Below, one piece after another: positions 45,694 through 53,784 of a stretch of DNA of 55,771 bases (positions within the stretch are counted from its first letter, which is position 1; each line of letters begins with the position of its first letter). The DNA lies in assembly GCA_016195915.1 (NCBI GenBank), contig JACPYS010000036.1, positions 1 to 55,771 on the forward strand. Direction: 5' to 3'. The stretch comes from Betaproteobacteria bacterium. Its GTDB lineage: Bacteria > Pseudomonadota > Gammaproteobacteria > Burkholderiales > SG8-39. Both the position numbers and the translations under genes were made by a program. The notes beneath the pieces were generated by a model. The model did not search any database. It was not told where the DNA came from and saw only the letters and a list, made by a program, of their open reading frames with translations.

Positions 45694-46668
45694 ATGAAGA
45701 ATCGAGCGGCGTGGGTCTTGTGCGGAATGATGTTGTCTTTCATCGGTGCCGCGTTCGCTGCCGACGAGTGGCCGAACAAACCTGTGCGCATCGTCGTTCC
45801 CGCGCCGGCTGGCGGCGGCACCGCCGACCCGATCTCGCGTGTGATCGCCGACGAACTGGGCAAGGCGATCGGCCCGCGCTTCATCGTCGAGAACCATCCC
45901 GGTGCAAACGGCAACATCGGCGCGACGGTGGCGGCGAAGGCGGCGCCGGATGGTTACACGCTGCTGTTTTCCTGGGCGGGAACGCTCGCCACGAACGTCA
46001 GCCTGTACAGCAAGATGCCAATCGATCCGCGGCGCGACCTGATGCCCATCGTCCTGGTCGGGAACGTGCCGAACATCCTCGTCGTGAACAACGATCTTCC
46101 CGCGCGCACGCTGGCCGAGTTCACCTCCTATGCCAAGGCCAATCCCGGCAAGCTCAATTTCGGCTCCACCGGCAACGGAAGCTCGATGCACCTTTCGGGC
46201 GAGCTTTACCGCAAGCTTACCGAGACGACGCTGGTCCATGTTCCCTACAACGCGCCGGGCACCGCGACGACCGACTTGATGAGCGGGCGCATCCAGGTGA
46301 TGTTCCAGCTCATCACTGGCATTGCCCAGCAGGTCAAGGCAGGAAGGGTGCGCGCCATCGCGGTGCTCTCGCCGAAGCGCTCGCCCGTGCTGCCGGATGT
46401 TCCGACCTCGGCGGAATTCGGGCTCCCCGGTTTGGAATCGGGCACCTGGTTCGGGTTGCTTGCCCCGAACGGCACGCCGGCCGCGGTGCTCGCGCGCGTC
46501 AACGCCGAGACGAACCGGCTGCTGGAGAATGTGCAGGTGCGCCAGCGGTTGATGGAAATGGGACTCGACCCGGCCGGCGGAACGCCGCAGCAGTTCGCCA
46601 CGTTCTGGGACGAGGAAATCCGGCGCTGGGCGAGCATCGTGAAGTTTTCGGGTGCGCGGCTGGACTGA
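45694..46668 (+). CDS. Tripartite tricarboxylate-type solute receptor (Bug/TctC family)
   Basis: A 324-residue exported receptor. AGGAGAG lies 9 bases before ATG 45694; residues 1-22 are the signal peptide (AFAA-DEWP). The mature start WPNKPVRIVVPAPAGGGTAD, ENHPGANGNIG and the loop LNFGSTGNGSSMHLSGE are Bug-family hallmarks. Bug receptors bind carboxylates and related small molecules in the periplasm and are greatly expanded in Burkholderiales. No tctA/tctB genes follow, as is usual for orphan Bugs. The ligand may relate to the gamma-glutamyltransferase upstream, but this is only context. Confidence 0.93.
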   Translation: MKNRAAWVLCGMMLSFIGAAFAADEWPNKPVRIVVPAPAGGGTADPISRVIADELGKAIGPRFIVENHPGANGNIGATVAAKAAPDGYTLLFSWAGTLATNVSLYSKMPIDPRRDLMPIVLVGNVPNILVVNNDLPARTLAEFTSYAKANPGKLNFGSTGNGSSMHLSGELYRKLTETTLVHVPYNAPGTATTDLMSGRIQVMFQLITGIAQQVKAGRVRAIAVLSPKRSPVLPDVPTSAEFGLPGLESGTWFGLLAPNGTPAAVLARVNAETNRLLENVQVRQRLMEMGLDPAGGTPQQFATFWDEEIRRWASIVKFSGARLD

Positions 46669-46713
46669 GTTCCGGCAAGCCTTCGGGCAATCGCGCAGCC
46701 TCCGCAGGAATTC

Positions 46714-47619
46714 TTGTCCCTGGCAAACACCGACGCGGCCGCGCCGATCAAGGCCAATCGCCGCGGCATCCTGTCGATGAGCGCAGCGATGGCCTGCTTC
46801 ATCGTCAACGACGCGCTGGTGAAGTACACGACCCAGACGATGCCCGTTGCGCAGCTGATCTGCGTGCGCAGCATCATGGCGTCGATGTTCGTGCTCGCGG
46901 TGGCGCATGCGACGTGCGCGACGGCGAGGATCGGCGTCATCGCGCATGCCCGCGTGGCCGCTCGCGGCGTCATCGACGCAATCGCCTCGTTGATGTACGT
47001 CTTTTCGCTGTTTCATCTCCCGCTCGCGAACGCAACAGCAATCAATATGACTTCGCCGCTGTTCATTACGCTGCTCGCGGTCGTGTTCCTGGGAGAGCGC
47101 GTGGACTGGCGGCGTTGGCTCGCCGTCGGCGCGGGCTTCGCCGGGGTGCTTCTCGTGATTCAGCCGCAGGCCGGCGGGTTCAATGCGTTTGCGTTTCTCT
47201 GCCTGGCGGCGACGGCCCTTTACGCGGTGCGCGACCTGATGACGCGGCGAATCGCCGTCACGGTTCCGGCGATTCTGATCACGCTCGCGACCGCAATCGC
47301 CGCAGTGATTCTTTCCGGGATCGTGTCGCTGATCGAAGGCTGGCGACCCTTCGGCCTGTTTGAACTCGGCCGGCTTGCGCTGGCGGCCGTTTTTCTCGCC
47401 GCGGCCTATTACCTGGTCATCGACGGCATGCGTTACGGCGAAGTATCCGTCACGGCGCCGTTCCGGTATACCGCCCTGCTATGGGCACTGGCGGTCGGCT
47501 TCGCGGTCTGGGGCGACGTGCCCGACGCGCTGGGCTGGTGCGGGATTGCGCTGTTGATGGGTTCGGGCGTGTACGTTCTGCACGGTGAGCGACGAAGAAT
47601 CGCTGCCAAGATTCCCTGA
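46714..47619 (+). CDS. DMT-superfamily transporter (EamA/RarD type)
   Basis: A 301-residue inner-membrane protein with ten predicted helices in two EamA repeats. The start is TTG 46714 behind AGGAA. FHLPLANATAINMTSPLFITLLAVVFLGERV marks the end of the first repeat. It is the last gene of the + strand run before the - strand cassette-like region. The substrate is unknown. Confidence 0.9.
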   Translation: MSLANTDAAAPIKANRRGILSMSAAMACFIVNDALVKYTTQTMPVAQLICVRSIMASMFVLAVAHATCATARIGVIAHARVAARGVIDAIASLMYVFSLFHLPLANATAINMTSPLFITLLAVVFLGERVDWRRWLAVGAGFAGVLLVIQPQAGGFNAFAFLCLAATALYAVRDLMTRRIAVTVPAILITLATAIAAVILSGIVSLIEGWRPFGLFELGRLALAAVFLAAAYYLVIDGMRYGEVSVTAPFRYTALLWALAVGFAVWGDVPDALGWCGIALLMGSGVYVLHGERRRIAAKIP

Positions 47620-47662
47620 ACCTGGGCTCGAAGCACGCCAAGAGCGCGGAACAAATTAGCCG

Positions 47663-48001
47663 TCAGTCTCGCGCTTCGACGCGCTGCCGCAGCGCCTCTT
47701 GTGCCAAGGTGTTGATACTCTTTCCTTCAGCCTGAGCGGCGATGGCCAACTTCTCGTGAAGCTCCGGCGGAATGCGCAGATTGAACTTGCCAGAGAAATT
47801 TCGCCGCGGTTCGATGCCTTTCTCGCGACATACATCACGGAAGACCTGCAGCGACTTCTTGAATTCAGCCCGCAGTTCCTTGGGATTCTTCCCATAGAAG
47901 TCGGCTCCGCCTGTAAGGCCAAGGACCTCGCCGCGAAACATGTCTAATTCAGCGTTGTACTCAATCTTCGCGCTGTATCCGTCCAATGTCATCATGTTCA
48001 T
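47663..48001 (-). CDS. hicB: HicB family antitoxin
   Basis: A 112-residue antitoxin starting at ATG 48001 (ATG 47995 also possible). The N-terminal part (YSAKIEYNAELDMFRGEVLGL) is the HicB partial RNase H-like fold and the C-terminal part (FNLRIPPELHEKLAIAAQAEGKSINTLAQEAL) is a ribbon-helix-helix DNA-binding domain. HicB neutralises the mRNA-cleaving toxin HicA and represses the operon. Its ATG overlaps the stop of a hicA remnant, so the toxin gene is broken and the antitoxin is an orphan. It is the last gene of the - strand array. Confidence 0.9.
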   Translation of the reverse strand: MNMMTLDGYSAKIEYNAELDMFRGEVLGLTGGADFYGKNPKELRAEFKKSLQVFRDVCREKGIEPRRNFSGKFNLRIPPELHEKLAIAAQAEGKSINTLAQEALRQRVEARD

Positions 48002-48110
48002 GGCACAACTCCATGCTGTTCCAGCCACTTGCGAATGCTTGCGACAGCGCCCCTGTCCGTGTTCGGCGACGGGTGCGGGCGATGGAAGACGCGCACCTCA
48101 GCAGTCTGAC
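47998..48110 (-). pseudogene. hicA toxin gene remnant (3' third)
   Basis: Just past the attC-like junction the frame reads EVRVFHRPHPSPNTDRGAVA..., ending WLEQHGVVP and TGA in an ATGA overlap with hicB. This is the C-terminal end of the HicA variant that pairs with this HicB type. The N-terminal half of the toxin is absent, cut off at the attC-like site, and no start codon with a ribosome site lies in the remnant. Confidence 0.7.
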
Positions 48111-48188
48111 GCCCAACGTCGCCGTTGAGCCGCCGAGCGAACGGGCAAAGCCCGCTTGCGTATGTCGACCTCGAACGGCTTGTTAGCC
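48111..48188 (-). other. attC-like site a
   Basis: Read on the - strand, the site runs from GGCTAAC (48188-48182) to GTTGGGC (48117-48111), a perfect GTTRRRY core. Inside these, AAGCCGTT pairs with AACGGC, and GCGGGCTTTGCCCG forms the inner hairpin. The TAA stop of the RelE-like gene lies inside GGCTAAC, as is common for cassette genes. Confidence 0.75.
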
Positions 48189-48437
48189 GACGATCTTGTC
48201 GTACTCACGGTGGGTTCCGATCCAGACCCATAGAATGCCATCTTCAACCTCGGTGCCGAGGGCTCGGTAGTGAGCGCCAACCCGCACAGACCAAAGATCC
48301 CCGAGGCGCTTGAAGTGGAGGGATGGATGCTTGGAGTTGGTCTTGAGGAGAGCGTAGTTCTTGTCCGCGAGAGAACGCACATCCTCTGGGAGAGCACCGT
48401 ACAACGCCCAGAATCGAGAGGAGGTGTGGTGTTTCAA
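48183..48437 (-). CDS. RelE/ParE-superfamily toxin
   Basis: An 84-residue toxin. RFWALYGALPEDVRSLADKNYALLK and the beta part LHFKRLGDLWSVRVGAHYRALG, ending WIGTHREYDKIV, match the RelE-like mRNA interferase fold with its basic face. Its ATG overlaps the antitoxin stop by 4 bases, so the antitoxin is made first. Toxin-antitoxin pairs stabilise large cassette arrays, which fits its place between attC-like sites a and b. Confidence 0.9.
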   Translation of the reverse strand: MKHHTSSRFWALYGALPEDVRSLADKNYALLKTNSKHPSLHFKRLGDLWSVRVGAHYRALGTEVEDGILWVWIGTHREYDKIVG

Positions 48438-48634
48438 AGTTCGCGGGTCTTTCCGGCCTTGTACTCAGCGAGTGCCTCAGACACCAATGCATCCAGCTTT
48501 CCGGCTTTTGAATCAGCCTCGATCTGTTCATCCCACGCCCGAGCATCAAACTCGGCGAACCAAGCCCGGAATTGCTTCAGATCGTCAGGTGAAAGACTCT
48601 GAACGTGTTCCTCAAGTTTCTCAAGTTCACTCAT
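48434..48634 (-). CDS. Antitoxin of the RelE-like pair
   Basis: A 66-residue acidic, helical protein (MSELEKLEEHVQSLSPDDLKQ...WDEQIEADSKAGKLDAL) typical of small antitoxins encoded just before RelE-like toxins; the ending LAEYKAGKTREL is common in this group. It overlaps the toxin start. No classic DNA-binding domain is visible, so the mode of autoregulation is unclear. Confidence 0.88.
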   Translation of the reverse strand: MSELEKLEEHVQSLSPDDLKQFRAWFAEFDARAWDEQIEADSKAGKLDALVSEALAEYKAGKTREL

Positions 48635-48680
48635 GATGGTGCCTCAGCCGAATTGATGATTGATTTTACTCCGACCACAT

Positions 48681-48746
48681 TTTCGTCCGGCTTCAGGCGC
48701 GCGCCGCTCGCGGCGCGTCGTCCTGCAAGCCATTGTTTGGCGGCAC
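48681..48746 (-). other. attC-like site b (degenerate at one end)
   Basis: On the - strand it begins GTGCCGCCAAAC (48746-48735) and contains ATGGCTTGCAGG, GACGCGCCGC, GGCGCGCGCC and TGAAGCCGGAC, the same inner sequence as sites d and e. The far core that should read GTT is GAAAATG (48685-48681 region), so recombination at this end is probably lost. Confidence 0.65.
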
Positions 48747-48810
48747 GCGCACTTGAACTGCACTGCCTCCGCGCGTTGCAAACGGACGGAATCCGCCATT
48801 CGCGGGCCTA

Positions 48811-49806
48811 TCATTCGATAATCTCGTCGGCGCGCAGAGCGAGGGTAGTCGGAATCTTGTATCCGATCGCGCGCGCGGTTTTCGCGTTGATAACAAGCTC
48901 GTATTTCCTCGGCATCTGAACCGGCAAATCGGCGGGCTTGGCCCCGCGCAGGATTCGATCAACGTAGCCGGCCGTCTGGTCCGCGATGTCGGCGGCAACG
49001 GGCCCGTAGTAGAGAAGTCCACCCGTGTTGACGACTGCCCTGGCGGATCCGATCGACACCAACTTGCGCTGAATGGCGAAGGTGGCGATTTCGCGCAGGC
49101 GGCTTCCAATGACAGCGGGGTCATAGAAGACGCTGAGTGCGTCGGCCCGACTCGCGGCGATCCGCTCCAGTACCGCGGGAATCTCCTCGGCTCGCGTGAC
49201 GTAGAAAGATTGGTAGGTCACTCCGAGCATCTGCGCGGCGCGTTGCAGTTCCGATTCGTAGATCTTACCCACCGGGTCAGACGGATTCCAAAGCAATGCG
49301 ACCCGAACCGCTCCGGGCGCTGCTTCCTTGAGAATCTGGGCAATCTTTCCGGGCAACTCGGGCGAGGTCCATACGGTTCCCGTTACGTTGCCGCCCGGGC
49401 GGGCAAAGGATTTTACAATGCCAAGCTCAACCGGAAGCACTCCAATGAACATCACTACCGGGACGGTGTGGGACGCGCGCTTTGCTGCAAAAATGGGGGC
49501 GTTCGTGAAGGCCACGATCAGTTCGACATCGCGGCGGACAAGGTCCTCCGCAAGCTCATCCAGGCGGTCGTATTTGCCTTCGGCGAAGCGCCATTCGATC
49601 GTGAGGTTCCTCCCCTCCGCGTAGCCAACACGCCGGAGGGATTCGCGAAGCAAGCGCTGATTGCGGCGTCCCGGTTCGGACTCGGCGACTTCGGGGGACA
49701 GGTATCCGATTCGCCTGACCTTCGTTGTTTGCTGCGCGCCGGCAAGCGGCGCGGCGAGCAGCGCGCCCGTGGAGATCAGGAACTGCCTGCGTCGAATTGG
49801 GCCCAT
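48811..49806 (-). CDS. ABC_sub_bind family substrate-binding protein
   Basis: A 331-residue exported receptor. GGAGAG lies 6-11 bases before ATG 49806. The N-terminus MGPIRRRQFLISTGALLAAP is a twin-arginine-type signal ending AGAQQ. The mature part has the family pattern: VRRIGYLSPE, LVRRDVELIVAFTNAPIFAAKRA, FARPGGNVTG and the final LPVQMPRKYELVINAKTARAIG. These receptors are very common in Burkholderiales and Rhizobiales and often lack neighbouring transporter genes, as here. It sits alone between attC-like sites b and c and is related to the protein at 53785. Confidence 0.92.
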   Translation of the reverse strand: MGPIRRRQFLISTGALLAAPLAGAQQTTKVRRIGYLSPEVAESEPGRRNQRLLRESLRRVGYAEGRNLTIEWRFAEGKYDRLDELAEDLVRRDVELIVAFTNAPIFAAKRASHTVPVVMFIGVLPVELGIVKSFARPGGNVTGTVWTSPELPGKIAQILKEAAPGAVRVALLWNPSDPVGKIYESELQRAAQMLGVTYQSFYVTRAEEIPAVLERIAASRADALSVFYDPAVIGSRLREIATFAIQRKLVSIGSARAVVNTGGLLYYGPVAADIADQTAGYVDRILRGAKPADLPVQMPRKYELVINAKTARAIGYKIPTTLALRADEIIE

Positions 49807-49945
49807 GCTTCTCTCTCCAAGACGAGCTTGCCGGGAAGTCTGCGCTTGAACAACAGCACAGGGTCGAAAGCAGCCATCGGCCTGGTTTTCATTTTGCAAC
49901 CGGAATCATGCGCCTCCCGGTTATCGACACTCGCGCACTGCCATC

Positions 49946-50044
49946 GTGCCACCGAACGCTCCCGCTCAGGCGCGCGCCGAGCGCGTTGGCGGACTTGATG
50001 CGAGCCGCTTAAGGCGCGTCGCCTGCAGCGGGCTGTTATGCGGC
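49946..50044 (-). other. attC-like site c
   Basis: On the - strand it runs from GCCGCATAAC (50044-50035) to GTTCGGTGGCAC (49957-49946). CCCGCT...GCAGGC pairs with GCCTG...AGCGGG inside, with a longer loop than sites d and e. Its outer arm GCCGCATAAC is the exact reverse complement of GTTATGCGGC at the 5' junction of the tannase segment (site d), as expected of one cassette's two ends. Confidence 0.75.
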
Positions 50045-50105
50045 GTTTGATTGCATACTGAGTTGGCCTGCACACGAGCAACACGAAGGGTGAAAAGAAG
50101 TCCCT

Positions 50106-51911
50106 TCAACGCACGGGCCCGAGCAGCGCGCGCTGGCGCAGCGAGTTCCGGATCTGATTAAGATCGGCCGTCGATGCGCCGGGCTGCTCGGGCCCGGGAC
50201 TAACGCAAGTGAAGTTTGCCGCCACGTTGATGTCGCCAGAACCGTTGTAGCGTGCCTGCTTGGGGTACACGCAGATGGGTCGTTGACGCACCACGGCCCC
50301 ACCCTTCAATGTCGTTGCGACGATGGCCTCGGGCGCGACGCCTTGCTCGACCCAGCGCGCGAGCGCCAGTACGACATCATGGTCGGCATCCCTGAATGCA
50401 GGCAGCGGGTCGCCGGTGCCCCCGCCTATAGTCGAAGGCCCGGAGCCCCCGCCGCAGTGCGCCACATTGGGCAACATAAACAGCCGGTGGTACTGCTGAA
50501 CCGCGAGCGCTTGGGTCTGCGCCGCAGATGCCACATCCGCCGCTGACAGGTTATCGACTGCTTGGTCGAACGCCGCTGGCGAGAGCCCCTTCAACCGTTC
50601 GAACTGGGCCAACGCATGCGCATAGTTCGGCGAGGTATGTGGGGCGACGACGGCATCGTGCCAGCCGTGATACTGGATAAGCTTGCCGCCGCGAGCCTTG
50701 AACCGCGTCAGGTCCGGGCTCGGCGCGGCCATGAACAGCGAAACTGCGTCCTTAATGCGATCGTATTCGGTCACGACGTTCAGGCTGCGCGGCACGAAGG
50801 GCGGAGCGAGCTGCGAATAGACAAAATGCCCGATGAATACGCCATAGCCGCCGTTGTCCGCGAATGCCGGAATCCAGTCGGCCTCGGACCCCACGACCGG
50901 ACCGTTCCAGCGTTGCCCGCCATCGGCTGCGGGTATGCCGCGGTAGACGGCGCGCGCCGCGCGTAGTTGATCTACGGTCAGGCAATCGGCAGTCTCGCCC
51001 GCAGTACATTGCAGCACGGCGGGATCGAAGGTGCAGGCCCGCGGGTTGGTGATTTGCTGGTCGACCAGACCATCCTGCGCGTCGCAGGCCGCGTGTGCGC
51101 GAGCGCTCATCATCGCGCGCTTCCCGGCGGAGAGGATCGGCGGCTGGCCCAGCACCGGTACCTGACTGTGGCCGGTCCATACCAGCGACAGCAGCGTGTC
51201 GCCATAAAACTGCGACGGTGCCCCGGCGACGATGCCATCGAAAAGATCAGGGTAGCGCTGCGCCATCATCATGGCTTGCCTGCCGCCATTGGAACAGCCC
51301 TCGAAGTACGCGTGCGCCGCCGGTTTGCCGTAGAACGCGGTGGTCACCGCCTTCGCCGCGGTAGTCACGAAATAGTGCGCGCGGTATCCCCAGTCCTTGA
51401 CCTTTTCGGAATGCCCCATGGTCCAGTCGGCGGACTCGCCGCCCGCGTGGCCCATGTCACTGCCAGCGACGACGAATCCTGCCGCGAGGTCCGCGTTCAT
51501 CCGCGCGACCGGCGTGGCGCCAGCGTAACCGCCGGTGCCGTCAGTCTTGAGCCTGCCGCTCCATGCACTTGCCGTCGCAGGTAGCCACACCTCGAAGTTG
51601 ATCAGTGAATCCGTCGCCGGCTTGGCCACGCCCCGGACGCGGCAAAAGGGCGCGGTCACTTTGGTCGTGCCGATGGTTTCGGCGGCATCGACCGGTGTAG
51701 CGGAGGTAATCGTAGCCATTTCGGAGGCAACGCTCAGCAGCGCCGAACAGTCGCCTGGTTTTACCGCCACCACCTTTGATTGTGTCGCGGGGCCGCTGGC
51801 GCAACCGGCAAGCACCATGGCGACGATTCCCGCCGCAGCTGCCGCTCGGGCGTACTGTCTTCGACCTGTCGCGCGAGCATTGGGGATTGTCCAATCAATC
51901 GGTCGTTGCAT
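50106..51911 (-). CDS. Tannase/feruloyl esterase family lipoprotein
   Basis: A 601-residue hydrolase. ATG 51911 follows GGAGAAG. The N-terminus ends in the lipobox LAGC, so the protein is probably lipidated and periplasmic or outer-membrane bound. The fold is that of tannases and feruloyl esterases: nucleophile Ser207 in EGCSNGGRQA, Asp419 in YHGWHD and His485 in VAHCGGG, with the Cys next to the Ser and the His (C206, C486) that make the family's CS-D-HC disulfide. These enzymes cleave ester bonds of gallate or hydroxycinnamate. It is alone between attC-like sites c and d, which makes it a large cassette. Confidence 0.93.
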   Translation of the reverse strand: MQRPIDWTIPNARATGRRQYARAAAAAGIVAMVLAGCASGPATQSKVVAVKPGDCSALLSVASEMATITSATPVDAAETIGTTKVTAPFCRVRGVAKPATDSLINFEVWLPATASAWSGRLKTDGTGGYAGATPVARMNADLAAGFVVAGSDMGHAGGESADWTMGHSEKVKDWGYRAHYFVTTAAKAVTTAFYGKPAAHAYFEGCSNGGRQAMMMAQRYPDLFDGIVAGAPSQFYGDTLLSLVWTGHSQVPVLGQPPILSAGKRAMMSARAHAACDAQDGLVDQQITNPRACTFDPAVLQCTAGETADCLTVDQLRAARAVYRGIPAADGGQRWNGPVVGSEADWIPAFADNGGYGVFIGHFVYSQLAPPFVPRSLNVVTEYDRIKDAVSLFMAAPSPDLTRFKARGGKLIQYHGWHDAVVAPHTSPNYAHALAQFERLKGLSPAAFDQAVDNLSAADVASAAQTQALAVQQYHRLFMLPNVAHCGGGSGPSTIGGGTGDPLPAFRDADHDVVLALARWVEQGVAPEAIVATTLKGGAVVRQRPICVYPKQARYNGSGDINVAANFTCVSPGPEQPGASTADLNQIRNSLRQRALLGPVR

Positions 51912-51965
51912 GGCTTCTCCAGTTAATTGAGTCGCACCGCGCGCGCGGGCCGTTGTGTTGTATCC

Positions 51966-52039
51966 GTGCCGCATAACGCCCGGCTTCAGGCGCGCGCCAA
52001 TCGCGGCGCGTCGCTCTGCGAGCCGTTGTTCGGTGGCAC
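51966..52039 (-). other. attC-like site d
   Basis: On the - strand it runs from GTGCCACCGAAC (52039-52028) to GTTATGCGGCAC (51977-51966). CGGCT and AGCCG pair near the ends and GACGCGCCGC/GGCGCGCGCC form the inner stem, 74 bases in all. The two outer arms differ from each other, as they do when neighbouring cassettes meet. GTTATGC is a core seen in known attC sites. Confidence 0.78.
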
Positions 52040-52108
52040 AGCGTTCGAATGGCGCGATCGCGAGTGCCCGGTCTCGGCCAGATGCGGACGTTCCAGGCCA
52101 GCGCCATG

Positions 52109-53608
52109 TCAGACCCGCGTAGCGGAAATGAGGGTGCTGACTTTAGATACGCTTTCGACCCGCCAGAGAAGGCGCAGCAGATGGTCGACGCGATCGGGAC
52201 GTAGATGTCTTTGCGCCATCAGTCGGAACTTTTCTTCCAACTCGGCATCAGTCATCGGATTCCTGAAGTGCCCGCGGTGATACTCGACGCGGCTCGTCTT
52301 GCGCGCTCCAGATTTCAACGCAACCTCGAACTCGCACAGATTGAATTCCCGCTCCATCCTGTCGGCCTCTTCGGATGGCAAGACCTTCACCCGGCTCACC
52401 AGGTTCAGTAGGCGCGGATCGTGAAGGTACCGGTCCTCGTAATATTCCGGCTCGATCCTGCCGTACATGAGCACGACGCCCGCAGCATACGGGATGCTGT
52501 GATCCGCGGTTTCGTGCGTTTGCGGACGCCATTTGTCCGGCCCGTCGGCCATGAGCTTGATTGAGGAGCGCGACACGCGAATGTTGATCTCCTCGATATC
52601 GTCAGGCGTATTGAAGAACGACCGCACCTCCATCGCGGCCTGCGCAACGCTTTGCGAAGCTTGGCCGAGCGGGAAGCGTTTCGTGAACGCCCTCCTGATA
52701 CCGAACGGCTCGCCGAGTTGCGGCGAAGCGACCGGCTTGCGGCCCATCACCGTGAAAAAGCCGTAGCGCCCCTCGAAGACCTTGCTGGGTCCGCTCATAC
52801 CGCTCTGCGCCAGTTGCGCCGAAAACATCGCTTTGCGGCAGGCATCCGCCGCCGCATACGCCTTCCAGTTCGACAGCGTATCGGCGCGTCCCTGACGAGT
52901 GGCGGTGTTGCCACCGACCGTAATCCCGATAGCGTGCACCATCTGCTCCACCGTCAACCCCATCAGGCGCCCGGCGCCGATGACCGCCGCGATGCCCGTG
53001 ATCGTCGAATGATCGATGCCGTTGCCGAGATAGTCGAAGACATCCGCGACCTTGGCGAACATCTCGTAGGCAACGACCGTACCAGTGATGAGATCGCGGC
53101 CGCTTCGCCCGCGAAGCTCGGCCGCGACCAGCAAGACTGCGAGGGTATCGCTTGGATGTCCGGCGCCATGAGTGAAACTGACGAACCCGTCGTTGAAATC
53201 CAGGTACCGGATCATGACGCCGTTTGCGAAGGCTGCCAGATCCGGGCTGGTGCTGGTGCCGGTAAGCAGGACTGTCGCACCGTGCTTCGCGCGGACGTCC
53301 TTCGCGAGATCAATTGCGATTTTCGTCGGCAGAGAAGAGTAGCCGCCAAAGGCGCAGCCGACCGTATCGAGAATGCTTCGCTTCGCTACGCGGATGACGT
53401 CTTCGGAAAGGTCCTCGTATGTCAGGCTAGCGGCATAGCGAGCAAGCGTCTCGGCGAGGGATACGTCACCGCCAACGGGTGTCGGCGAGCTTTGCCTGGG
53501 CATTTCCTCGGCTGCTGACCGCAATGCCGGCATGCCTGCCGCCACGCCAACCGAGGCGACCTGCTTCAGGAATCGACGTCGATTTCCCATTCCATTTTTC
53601 ATGAGCAT
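52109..53608 (-). CDS. MmgE/PrpD family protein with Tat-type leader
   Basis: A 499-residue protein. I start at ATG 53608, with GGGGAGC upstream; nearby in-frame ATGs (53602, 53590) are alternatives. GNRRRFLKQVASVGVAAGM is a twin-arginine-type signal, unusual because MmgE/PrpD enzymes (2-methylcitrate dehydratase and relatives) are normally cytoplasmic. The body has the family pattern: ILDTVGCAFGG, YLDFNDGF, GHPSDTLAVLL, GIDHSTITG and the C-terminal small domain. The reaction may be dehydration of a carboxylate, but the substrate is not evident. It is alone between attC-like sites d and e. Confidence 0.9.
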   Translation of the reverse strand: MLMKNGMGNRRRFLKQVASVGVAAGMPALRSAAEEMPRQSSPTPVGGDVSLAETLARYAASLTYEDLSEDVIRVAKRSILDTVGCAFGGYSSLPTKIAIDLAKDVRAKHGATVLLTGTSTSPDLAAFANGVMIRYLDFNDGFVSFTHGAGHPSDTLAVLLVAAELRGRSGRDLITGTVVAYEMFAKVADVFDYLGNGIDHSTITGIAAVIGAGRLMGLTVEQMVHAIGITVGGNTATRQGRADTLSNWKAYAAADACRKAMFSAQLAQSGMSGPSKVFEGRYGFFTVMGRKPVASPQLGEPFGIRRAFTKRFPLGQASQSVAQAAMEVRSFFNTPDDIEEINIRVSRSSIKLMADGPDKWRPQTHETADHSIPYAAGVVLMYGRIEPEYYEDRYLHDPRLLNLVSRVKVLPSEEADRMEREFNLCEFEVALKSGARKTSRVEYHRGHFRNPMTDAELEEKFRLMAQRHLRPDRVDHLLRLLWRVESVSKVSTLISATRV

Positions 53609-53662
53609 TGAGCTCCCCAACATCCGCTTCGGGGCGAAAGCAGCGCCTCCAGCACTGTCATC

Positions 53663-53735
53663 GTGCCATCGAACGTCCGGCTTCAGGCGCGCGCCGCTTG
53701 CGGCGCGTCGCTCTGCGAGCCGTTGTTCGGTGGCA
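53663..53735 (-). other. attC-like site e
   Basis: On the - strand it runs from TGCCACCGAAC (53735-53725) to GTTCGATGGCAC (53674-53663), with AACGGCTCGCAGAGCG, GACGCGCCGC, a short AAGC loop, GGCGCGCGCC and TGAAGCCGGAC between. It is nearly identical inside to site d. Confidence 0.78.
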
Positions 53736-53784
53736 GGCACAAATGAGCTTTACCACCGCGAGAGACTGAGAACGGCCAGAGCAG

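Noticed and set aside
44524-47016. An 830-codon open frame on the - strand
   Set aside because: It lies opposite gamma-glutamyltransferase, the Bug receptor and a transporter, all with clear family motifs, and shows only low-complexity Arg/His/Gly sequence.
48681-53735. The attC-like palindromes as plain REP elements
   Set aside because: The outer arms of a site often differ from each other but match across the gene they enclose, and all genes share one orientation. REP elements would not show this. The alternative is kept open by stating how to test it.
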